A stretch of 30,420 bases of DNA, taken from NCBI GenBank assembly GCA_002381565.1, contig DFWZ01000043.1:1-30420 (forward strand), read 5' to 3'. A program made the translations under genes and the position numbers. This stretch comes from Gallionella sp. UBA4121 (GTDB taxonomy: Bacteria; Pseudomonadota; Gammaproteobacteria; Burkholderiales; Gallionellaceae). The notes under the pieces are model-generated. The model was not told the DNA's origin. It made no database searches and saw only the letters and a list, made by a program, of their open reading frames with translations. Positions within the stretch are counted from its first letter, which is position 1. Each line of letters starts with the position of its first letter. This document shows positions 24,270 to 30,420 of this stretch, in pieces.

Positions 24270-25985
24270 TTAAGCTTCAGTCTTGCTGCCGCTCATCTTA
24301 GCCTTGAGCAATGCACCCAGATTGGTTGTACCCGCATTGGCACTGCTGTCAGATGCCAGCTTTTGCATTGCAGCTGAATCCTCTGCCTTGCTCAGCGCCT
24401 TGACAGACAGGCTGATGCCGCGGCTCTTGCGATCTACGCTGATGATCATCGCCTTGATGGTATCGCCTTCTTTCAGGTGCGTGCGGATATCTTCAACACG
24501 ATCAACCGACACTTCAGATGCTTTCAGATAGGCTTCTACATCGCCGTCCAGCATAACTACCGCGCCCTTGGCATCAACCGATTTAACCACGCCGTTTACG
24601 ATAGCGCCCTTTTCATTGGTAGCAGCAAAACCACCGAAAGGATCACCTTCCATTTGCTTGATGCCCAACGAGATGCGCTCACGTTCAACGTCGATAGCCA
24701 GAACAACCGCTTCAACTTCATCACCCTTCTTGAAATTGCGTACCATTTCTTCGCCAGGCTGTGACCAGGACAGATCGGACAAATGCACCAGACCGTCGAT
24801 ATCGCCATCCAGACCGATGAACACGCCGAAGTCAGTGATGGACTTGATCTGACCGCGAACTTTGTCACCCTTCTTGTGGTTGATCGCAAAATCATCCCAA
24901 GGGTTAGAGTGGCACTGCTTCATACCCAGAGAAATACGGCGACGCTGTTCGTCGATTTCCAGGATCATCACTTCAACTTCGTCGCCTACCTGCACAACCT
25001 TGGAAGGATGAACGTTTTTGTTGGTCCAGTCCATTTCGGATACGTGTACCAGCCCTTCGATACCCTGCTCGATTTCAACGAATGAACCGTAGTCGGTCAG
25101 GTTAGTGACCTTGCCGAACAGACGCGTACCTTGCGGGTAACGACGTGCCAGACCATTCCAGGGATCATCGCCCATCTGCTTGATGCCCAATGAAACGCGA
25201 TTCTTTTCCTGATCGAATTTGAGGATCTTCGCTTCGATTTCGTCGCCGACAGTCAATACTTCAGAAGGATGCTTCACACGACGCCATGCCAGGTCGGTGA
25301 TGTGCAACAGACCATCGATACCGCCCAGGTCAACGAACGCGCCGTAGTCGGTGATGTTCTTGACCACGCCCTTGACGATTGCGCCTTCTTTCAGGTTTTC
25401 CATCACGGATTCACGATCAGCGCCCATCGTTTCTTCCAGCACAGCGCGGCGGGAAACAACCACGTTATTGCGGCGACGATCCAGCTTGATGACCTTGAAT
25501 TCCATGGTCTTGTTTTCGTACGGTGTGGTGTCCTTGACCGGACGGATGTCAACCAGTGAACCCGGCAGGAATGCGCGGATGCCGTTAACCATAGCGGTCA
25601 GACCGCCCTTGACCTTGCCGCTGACAAAACCTTCAACGATCTTGCCTTCTTCCATGGCAAGTTCCAGATCGTGCCATGCAGCCAGACGCTTGGCTTTTTC
25701 ACGCGACAACTTGGTTTCGCCATAACCGTTTTCCAGCGATTCGATTGCAACGGTGACAAAGTCGCCGGCCGCAACTTCCATTTCGCCCTTGTCGTTGAGG
25801 AATTCCTCAACAGGAATCCAGCTTTCGGACTTCAGTCCGGCATTCACGACCACTACGTTATGGTCAATACGCACAACTTGTGCGGTAATCAGCTCGCCTG
25901 CGCGCATTTCCTTGCGCGTCAAACTTTCTTCAAACATTGCGGCGAAACTATCGGGATTTAGTACTGCGTCTGCGGTTGCGTTCAT
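24270..25985 (-). CDS. rpsA: 30S ribosomal protein S1
   Basis: This protein binds mRNA on the 30S subunit and helps initiate translation. It has 571 residues from the ATG at 25985. An in-frame GTG at 25994 would add three residues, but an AGGT sits about ten bases before the ATG. Six S1 (OB-fold) repeats are visible. The first two are degenerate, and the next ones carry typical stretches such as VVKNITDYGAFVDLGGIDGL, KVTNLTDYGSFVEIEQGIEG and QIKSITDFGVFIGLDGDIDG. Length is slightly above the Escherichia coli protein, owing to a C-terminal tail with Ser/Ala and Lys. It is 66 bases downstream of the aroA-cmk fusion. Confidence 0.97.
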   Translation of the reverse strand: MNATADAVLNPDSFAAMFEESLTRKEMRAGELITAQVVRIDHNVVVVNAGLKSESWIPVEEFLNDKGEMEVAAGDFVTVAIESLENGYGETKLSREKAKRLAAWHDLELAMEEGKIVEGFVSGKVKGGLTAMVNGIRAFLPGSLVDIRPVKDTTPYENKTMEFKVIKLDRRRNNVVVSRRAVLEETMGADRESVMENLKEGAIVKGVVKNITDYGAFVDLGGIDGLLHITDLAWRRVKHPSEVLTVGDEIEAKILKFDQEKNRVSLGIKQMGDDPWNGLARRYPQGTRLFGKVTNLTDYGSFVEIEQGIEGLVHVSEMDWTNKNVHPSKVVQVGDEVEVMILEIDEQRRRISLGMKQCHSNPWDDFAINHKKGDKVRGQIKSITDFGVFIGLDGDIDGLVHLSDLSWSQPGEEMVRNFKKGDEVEAVVLAIDVERERISLGIKQMEGDPFGGFAATNEKGAIVNGVVKSVDAKGAVVMLDGDVEAYLKASEVSVDRVEDIRTHLKEGDTIKAMIISVDRKSRGISLSVKALSKAEDSAAMQKLASDSSANAGTTNLGALLKAKMSGSKTEA

Positions 25986-26051
25986 CGAATACACCTAAAG
26001 ATTTTCCTGTTTACACAGAAGGTTAGTTAAAAACCCAGAGAACGGAGAGTC

Positions 26052-28034
26052 CTAAGGGGCCAAGCATTTTTCCCGGTAGCCGTTCAGCACGGATTCAACC
26101 GCCTGCTCGATGGTAAGAGCCGTGGTATCCAGCAGACTTGCATCCGGGGACTGTTGCAGGGGCGCCGCACTGCGCTGCATATCTCGCTCGTCTCGCGCCC
26201 TGATATCCTGCAAAAGGGTCGCAATACTAGCACCCATTCCTTTTTCTTTCAACTGCTTATATCGCCGTTCAGCACGCGCCTCGGCCGAGGCCGTCAAAAA
26301 TATTTTAAGCGCAGCATCGGGGAACACCACTGACGCCATATCGCGCCCGTCCGTCACCAGACCCGGGCTGCGCCTGAACGCGCGCTGTTTATTGAGCAGA
26401 GCCGTGCGCACCAGCGGCAATGCCGCCACGATGGACGCCGCTGCCGCACATTGCTCACCTCGCAACTCCTCACCTGCGATAACGCCATCCAGCCAGATTT
26501 GTTCACCCTTAAACTCGATATTCATGCGCTCTGCCAATGCTGCCAGTGCGGCTTCATCATCGAGTGCGACCCCATCTCTGCCAGCCGCCATCGCCAGCAA
26601 CCGGTACAAGGCGCCACTGTCGAGATAGTGAAAACCCAACTGCATTGCGACCCGCTGCGCCACGGTGCCTTTGCCCGATGCAGAAGGACCATCTATGGCA
26701 ATCACCGGAACGCTCTGCGTGACACTGGCAAAAACAGAAAAATAATCGGGGAAAGTTTTGGCAACGCAGCCCGGATCATTAATGCGTATGCCGTCACCGA
26801 AGGCCGCCAGAGAAAAACACATCGCCATGCGGTGATCGTCGTAAGTGTCAATACCTGCGGCAGGATTCAGGATTCGGGATTCAGGAGCCGGTGGCGTGAT
26901 GCGAATGTAATCCGCGCCCTCTTCAACGATCGCACCGACCTTGCGCAGCTCGGTCGCCATCGCGGCGATCCGGTCGGTTTCCTTGACCCGCCAGCTGGCA
27001 ATGTTGCGCAAGGTCGTTGTGCCTTCGGCGTACAAGGCTGCGACACCCAGCGTCATCGCCGCATCGGGAATGTGATTGCAGTCAAGATCGATTGCACGCA
27101 GCTTGCCATTGACTGGCGCAGCGGCCTCGATCCAGTTGTCACCCATACTGACCTGTGCGCCCATCAGCGCCAGCGCATCGATGAAACGCACATCGCCCTG
27201 CACACTGTCATTGCCGACGCCCAAGACGCGCACCGGCCCGCCGCCTATCGCGCCAGCCGCCAGAAAATAGGAAGCCGACGACGCATCACCCTCCACATAA
27301 ATCACATCAGGTGAAACGTAATGACTGCCCGCTGCCACCGTGAAGCTGCTCCAGCCATCGCGCGTAACGTGAACGCCAAAGCGCGCCATCATCGCCAGCG
27401 TGATCTCAATGTAAGGTTTGGAGATCAGCTCGCCCACCACTTCAATTTCCACGGCCTGTCCGGTCAGCGGCAACGCCATCAACAGGCTGGTTAAGAACTG
27501 GCTGGACACATCGCCGCGCACGCTGACCACTCCCTCGCCCTTCAAGGGAGAGGGTTGAGGAGAGGGTGGATTGATTCGCAGTGGAGGGAACCCCTCGACG
27601 CCCAGATACTCGATATTCGCACCCAGGGCCCGCAGCGCATCCACCAGATCACCGATAGGGCGCTCATGCATGCGCGGCACACCGGAAAGTTCGTAACTTC
27701 CACCCGCTAAAGCCAGCGCCGCAGTCAATGGACGAAATGCCGTACCCGCATTGCCCAGAAAAAGTTTTGCATTCTTATTGGGAAAGTTGCCAGCGCAGCC
27801 GGTCACACGATAGGCGTTATCACCCAGCGACTCCACCTGCACACCCAACGTGCGTAACGCATCCAGCATGCGCTCGGTATCGTCGGAATGCAGCAGATCG
27901 CGCACCTCGGTCGTACCCTGCGCCAATGCAGCAAGCAGCAGTACACGATTGGAAATGCTCTTGGAGCCGGGCAGCACAACCGTGCCACGAGCGGACATCA
28001 AGGGAGGAAGATCGATATGTTCAGTGTGAGTCAT
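26052..28034 (-). CDS. aroA: Fused EPSP synthase (AroA) and cytidylate kinase (Cmk)
   Basis: This 660-residue bifunctional protein joins shikimate and nucleotide metabolism. Residues 1 to about 438 are 3-phosphoshikimate 1-carboxyvinyltransferase: LPGSKSISNR with Lys25, LGNAGTAFRPL, RGDVSSQFLTSLLMA, KETDRIAAM and DTYDDHRMAM. Residues from about 443 are CMP kinase: P-loop IDGPSASGKGT, HYLDSGALYR, and VTDGRDMASVVFPDA. The AroA half holds two foreign-looking inserts. NPPSPQPSPLKGEG (155-168) is encoded by a GC palindromic repeat, and PESRILNP (384-391) by 7-base tandem repeats. Both lie in surface-type connections and leave the catalytic motifs intact. Such AroA-Cmk fusions are known in some betaproteobacteria; in most species the genes are separate neighbours. 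Confidence 0.95.
   Translation of the reverse strand: MTHTEHIDLPPLMSARGTVVLPGSKSISNRVLLLAALAQGTTEVRDLLHSDDTERMLDALRTLGVQVESLGDNAYRVTGCAGNFPNKNAKLFLGNAGTAFRPLTAALALAGGSYELSGVPRMHERPIGDLVDALRALGANIEYLGVEGFPPLRINPPSPQPSPLKGEGVVSVRGDVSSQFLTSLLMALPLTGQAVEIEVVGELISKPYIEITLAMMARFGVHVTRDGWSSFTVAAGSHYVSPDVIYVEGDASSASYFLAAGAIGGGPVRVLGVGNDSVQGDVRFIDALALMGAQVSMGDNWIEAAAPVNGKLRAIDLDCNHIPDAAMTLGVAALYAEGTTTLRNIASWRVKETDRIAAMATELRKVGAIVEEGADYIRITPPAPESRILNPAAGIDTYDDHRMAMCFSLAAFGDGIRINDPGCVAKTFPDYFSVFASVTQSVPVIAIDGPSASGKGTVAQRVAMQLGFHYLDSGALYRLLAMAAGRDGVALDDEAALAALAERMNIEFKGEQIWLDGVIAGEELRGEQCAAAASIVAALPLVRTALLNKQRAFRRSPGLVTDGRDMASVVFPDAALKIFLTASAEARAERRYKQLKEKGMGASIATLLQDIRARDERDMQRSAAPLQQSPDASLLDTTALTIEQAVESVLNGYREKCLAP
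26861..26888 (-). repeat. Four imperfect 7-base tandem units inside aroA
   Basis: The plus strand reads caggatt, caggatt, cgggatt, caggagc. It encodes part of ESRILNP just before the conserved DTYDDHRMAM motif. Confidence 0.8.
27531..27572 (-). repeat. GC-rich palindromic repeat inserted in the aroA reading frame
   Basis: It contains an imperfect palindrome (ccctcgccctt / aagggagaggg, 27532-27554) followed by gttgaggagagggtgg. It is translated as NPPSPQPSPLKGEG, a peptide type I recognise from repeat insertions in proteobacterial reading frames. It lies between the conserved GFPPLRI and RGDVSSQF stretches. Confidence 0.8.
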
Positions 28035-28059
28035 GTTGCACTTTCAAGATGGTGTCATT

Positions 28060-28089
28060 CCCGCCCCCGACTGCTCCATTCGGGGCGGG
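28060..28089. repeat. GC-rich hairpin between tyrA and aroA-cmk
   Basis: CCCGCCCCCGA (28060-28070) pairs with TCGGGGCGGG (28080-28089) as 10 bp with one bulged C and a 9-base loop, in the 72-base gap. No T tract follows on the minus strand, so it may be a repeat element, an attenuator or an mRNA-stability hairpin rather than a terminator. Confidence 0.5.
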
Positions 28090-28106
28090 CTTTGAATGGA
28101 AAATGA

Positions 28107-28979
28107 TTATTGCGGCGCCCAGTTGCCGCGCACTTCGCGCGCCAGACTGAAGATGTCTTCGAGTTTTTTTGCGTCATCAGCAGCCAGCGCGCGCCGGATC
28201 GTTTCGAGCTCCTGCATATAGTCCGCCAATTCGCCCAGCAGCGCGGTCTTGTTGGCCATGCAGATGTCGCGCCACATCTCGGGGGAGCTTGCCGCGATGC
28301 GGGTAAAGTCGCGAAACCCGCTGGCTGCGAAAGACAGCAACTGATCGCGATTATCCCGCTGCGCCAGATCATGCACCAGCGCAAAAGACAGCAGATGCGG
28401 CAGATGGCTCACTGCGGCGAACACTTCATCGTGCTGCTGTGCGGTCAGCTCGCTGACCACCGCACCGCACAACTCCCAGGCTTTACGCACACGCGCTATT
28501 GTCTCTGGTGAATTTTCCGGCAGCGGCGTCAGCACCACTTTCTTGCCCGCATACAAATCCGCACGCGCAGCGGCCGCCCCGCTTTGCTCCGCTCCTGCTA
28601 TCGGGTGCGCGGGAACGAACTGCCCCACCTTGATGCCCAGATTCGCATAAGCCGCCGCGACCACATCGCCCTTGGTGCTGCCGCCATCGGTCATCAGCGT
28701 ACGCGCCCCCATATGGGGTGCAATCCGTGCCATCAGATCACTCATTTGTCCTACAGGCGTCGCCAGCAGCACCAGATCGGCGTCACAAACTTCAGCGGCA
28801 ACATCCAGCCCGATACGGTCGATGATACCCAGTTGTCTGGCCTGTTCAAGTGTCGCTGCGCTGCGCCCGAACCCGACCACCTCATTGACAACATTGGCAC
28901 GGCGCAACGCCAAGGCAAAAGATCCACCGATCAGGCCGACACCGAAAATGACAACCTTGTTAAATTTTGTCAGTTGCAA
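28107..28979 (-). CDS. tyrA: Prephenate dehydrogenase (TyrA)
   Basis: This enzyme oxidatively decarboxylates prephenate to 4-hydroxyphenylpyruvate in tyrosine synthesis. It has 290 residues. The NAD(P) Rossmann motif FGVGLIGGS is at 12-20, followed by VLLATPVGQM, DGGSTKGDVV, PAHPIAGAEQSG and the catalytic-region SHLPHLLSFAL. No chorismate mutase or ACT domain is attached. The start codon is TTG (28979-28977): AAAGG lies eight bases upstream and the Rossmann strand begins nine residues in, leaving no room for a later ATG. The gene stands between a FimV-like gene and aroA-cmk. Confidence 0.95.
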   Translation of the reverse strand: MQLTKFNKVVIFGVGLIGGSFALALRRANVVNEVVGFGRSAATLEQARQLGIIDRIGLDVAAEVCDADLVLLATPVGQMSDLMARIAPHMGARTLMTDGGSTKGDVVAAAYANLGIKVGQFVPAHPIAGAEQSGAAAARADLYAGKKVVLTPLPENSPETIARVRKAWELCGAVVSELTAQQHDEVFAAVSHLPHLLSFALVHDLAQRDNRDQLLSFAASGFRDFTRIAASSPEMWRDICMANKTALLGELADYMQELETIRRALAADDAKKLEDIFSLAREVRGNWAPQ

Positions 28980-29019
28980 GTAAATACCTTTGCCGGGAGC
29001 AATAAAATGATTCGCATGT

Positions 29020-30081
29020 TCACCACTTCGGTTTCACGAAAGCGTCAGTCAAATCCAGCGACTTCCTTTCATTGAGTGTGGGCGCTATAGTCGGGCTGTA
29101 GCCTGCTGAAAGGCTCTTCAGCTTTTCCTGTTTTCTGTACATCCACAAAAGCAGTGCCGATAAAACAAGCACTACGGCAAGCAAGATCCAGCTCAGCAGA
29201 CTGGACTCACCGCTGACTTTAACCGCCTGTTGCACATGGACGGGTAGCGGAGCGGGGATATGCGCCGGAGCCGCTACAGCGCTTTCCGCCGCCATTGATC
29301 CGTCAACCTGATTTTTCAACCGGATGACTTCCTTGAGCAATGCGATGTGTTTTTCAAGCAGAACGATTTGTTCCTCGATTTCGCCATTCTCTTTTTGCAG
29401 CGCATGAATATCGTCCGCATATTCGCCGGTTTTTTTAATCTGCAAACGGGTCACAGCCGCCTTGCTCGCCGATACATCTTCTGACCGCACACTGCGCTTC
29501 TGCTTCAGTTCATCGGGCGGGTCAGCTTTCACAGGATGAGCGACAACCTGTCTGGCAGATTTCTTTGCCGATGTCACCTGATCCGCCGCAATGACCTCCC
29601 CACCGACATCCCGGTACTTTCCGCCGGGCAGCCCGCTGCTAATCACCACATCATTTGTTGCAGTTGCCGAGGGTTCCTGGATATCCCTGAATTCGGGCAG
29701 GAATTCAAATGCATTGAAAACAGTACCACTGTCAGCAGATACAGACTTGATCAGGATGCGATAAAACAGCTCGCTGCCCTTTTCGCCCGCCACCCTTAAA
29801 AAATACTGCCCATCCGGTCGCTGCCTGACCGAGAAGGTCAGCGGCCCTTCATAGAGTGAATCACAGCCATTGGCGCTGTTCGCGATGATGGATGAACGGC
29901 ATTCGGCATTTTTCACCTGAGAGAACCTGACATCACGGCTGTAGCTGCCAAGCAAGGCGATGTTAGCCGAGAAAGGCTCACCTACGTGGCTCAGTATCTT
30001 CCCCTCACCCAGCGACATCGCTGATGCCAGCGGTGAAATACTGATCACAAACAAAGCCAGCAATATTTTTCTCAAGTACAT
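29020..30081 (-). CDS. Short FimV-like membrane protein
   Basis: This is a 353-residue protein starting at ATG 30081 with GGAAGG upstream. A signal peptide (cut after PLASA, residue 21) is followed by MSLGEGKILSHVGEPFSANI, which matches the FimV N-terminal motif. The periplasmic domain has two Cys (61 and 73) that could form a disulfide. Then come a charged linker, a coiled coil (IHALQKENGEIEEQIVLLEK), a Pro/Ala-rich stretch, one transmembrane helix (LLSWILLAVVLVLSALLLWMY) and a short cytoplasmic tail of about 40 residues. The TPR-like C-terminal domain of FimV is absent. It lies 105 bases after the aroF-type gene and 40 bases before tyrA, an unexpected place. Role unknown; envelope or pilus organisation is inference. 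Confidence 0.75.
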   Translation of the reverse strand: MYLRKILLALFVISISPLASAMSLGEGKILSHVGEPFSANIALLGSYSRDVRFSQVKNAECRSSIIANSANGCDSLYEGPLTFSVRQRPDGQYFLRVAGEKGSELFYRILIKSVSADSGTVFNAFEFLPEFRDIQEPSATATNDVVISSGLPGGKYRDVGGEVIAADQVTSAKKSARQVVAHPVKADPPDELKQKRSVRSEDVSASKAAVTRLQIKKTGEYADDIHALQKENGEIEEQIVLLEKHIALLKEVIRLKNQVDGSMAAESAVAAPAHIPAPLPVHVQQAVKVSGESSLLSWILLAVVLVLSALLLWMYRKQEKLKSLSAGYSPTIAPTLNERKSLDLTDAFVKPKW

Positions 30082-30186
30082 AGTCAAAATACCTTCCGTC
30101 AGTACCGCTGAGATCTGCAGACTCATTGTGCTCACACTAAGAACATGCGCTGTTTTTGCTGACTGTATCACTTGATTACAGCCTGT

Positions 30187-30420
30187 TTAAAGTGTCCGCC
30201 CGATTGCACCTGCGATGGCGCCCAGTGTGCCCATCAGTTTTTTCAACTCCTGCGGAGTCAGCGCCTGATCGGCGTCGCACCAGGCTTCGCACGGGTTCGG
30301 GTGCATCTCGACCAGAAGACCATCTGCGCCTGCAGCGATCGCCGCTTGCGACAAGGCTGCCACCATCCATGCCTTGCCACCTGCATGCGAAGGATCGACG
30401 ATCACCGGCAAATGGGTTTC
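30187..30420 (-). CDS. aroF: 3-deoxy-7-phosphoheptulonate synthase, C-terminal part (cut by window end)
   Basis: Only the last 77 residues are in the window; the gene continues to the right. They begin ETHLPVIVDPSHAGGK and continue with ALSQAAIAAGADGLLVEMHP and NPCEAWCDADQALTP. This is the typical C-terminus of KdsA-like type I-beta DAHP synthase, the first enzyme of the shikimate pathway, with the metal- and substrate-binding DPSH and E-x-H residues. It heads the aromatic gene series that includes tyrA and aroA downstream. The exact isozyme name is uncertain. Confidence 0.9.
   Translation of the reverse strand, partial: ETHLPVIVDPSHAGGKAWMVAALSQAAIAAGADGLLVEMHPNPCEAWCDADQALTPQELKKLMGTLGAIAGAIGRTL

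Noticed and set aside
26451..27314. Long plus-strand open frame opposite aroA-cmk
   Set aside because: It lies fully antisense to the fusion gene, has no family resemblance and no ribosome-binding site.

Overview
The window looks like a chromosomal segment of a betaproteobacterium, most likely from the Nitrosomonadales/Gallionellaceae side. This is inferred from gene order and protein character; no search was run. Indicators are the block aroF / tyrA / aroA-cmk fusion / rpsA / ihfB / lapA / lapB / pyrF / hldA / hldD / cysM, a free-standing heptose-phosphate kinase (hldA without the hldE nucleotidyltransferase half), and queG back-to-back with tsaE-amiC. No phage, insertion sequence, integrase or CRISPR array was seen.

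Layout. (1) 1-340: an initiator tRNA-fMet gene on the minus strand with a near-consensus promoter, plus a second promoter-like pair aimed off the left edge. (2) 343-6120, plus strand: a tightly overlapping heavy-metal RND efflux operon in the order adaptor, HME-type pump, small DUF3240-like protein, TolC-type outer-membrane channel. (3) 6223-12866, plus strand: an unusual group of a methyltransferase, an alpha/beta hydrolase with Cys in the nucleophile position, a dedicated acyl carrier protein, a FabF-like ketosynthase and a second, partnerless RND permease. This is the best candidate here for an undescribed small acyl-metabolite or lipid system. (4) 13003-16944: queG (minus), then tsaE-amiC-ankyrin protein (plus, overlapping). 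(5) 16941-30420, all minus: aromatic amino-acid genes, cmk, rpsA, ihfB, the lapAB/pyrF/hldA/hldD envelope block, cysM and two FimV-like membrane proteins, one at the 3' end and one inserted between the aroF-type gene and tyrA.

How the genes fit together. The metal operon would form a tripartite inner-to-outer-membrane pump. The minus block couples chorismate and tyrosine synthesis, translation (S1), DNA architecture (IHF) and lipopolysaccharide heptose synthesis and its control (LapA/LapB with HldA/HldD), with short gaps and several 4-base start/stop overlaps. AmiC and the FimV-like proteins add peptidoglycan and envelope functions.

The clearest structural oddity is the spread of small repeats into coding DNA. 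Imperfect 7-base tandem arrays with different words occur in the TolC signal peptide (4832-4894), at the hldA/hldD junction (20523-20550) and inside aroA (26861-26888). GC-rich palindromic repeats occur in the tsaE N-terminal region, in the lapA/ihfB gap and inside aroA.
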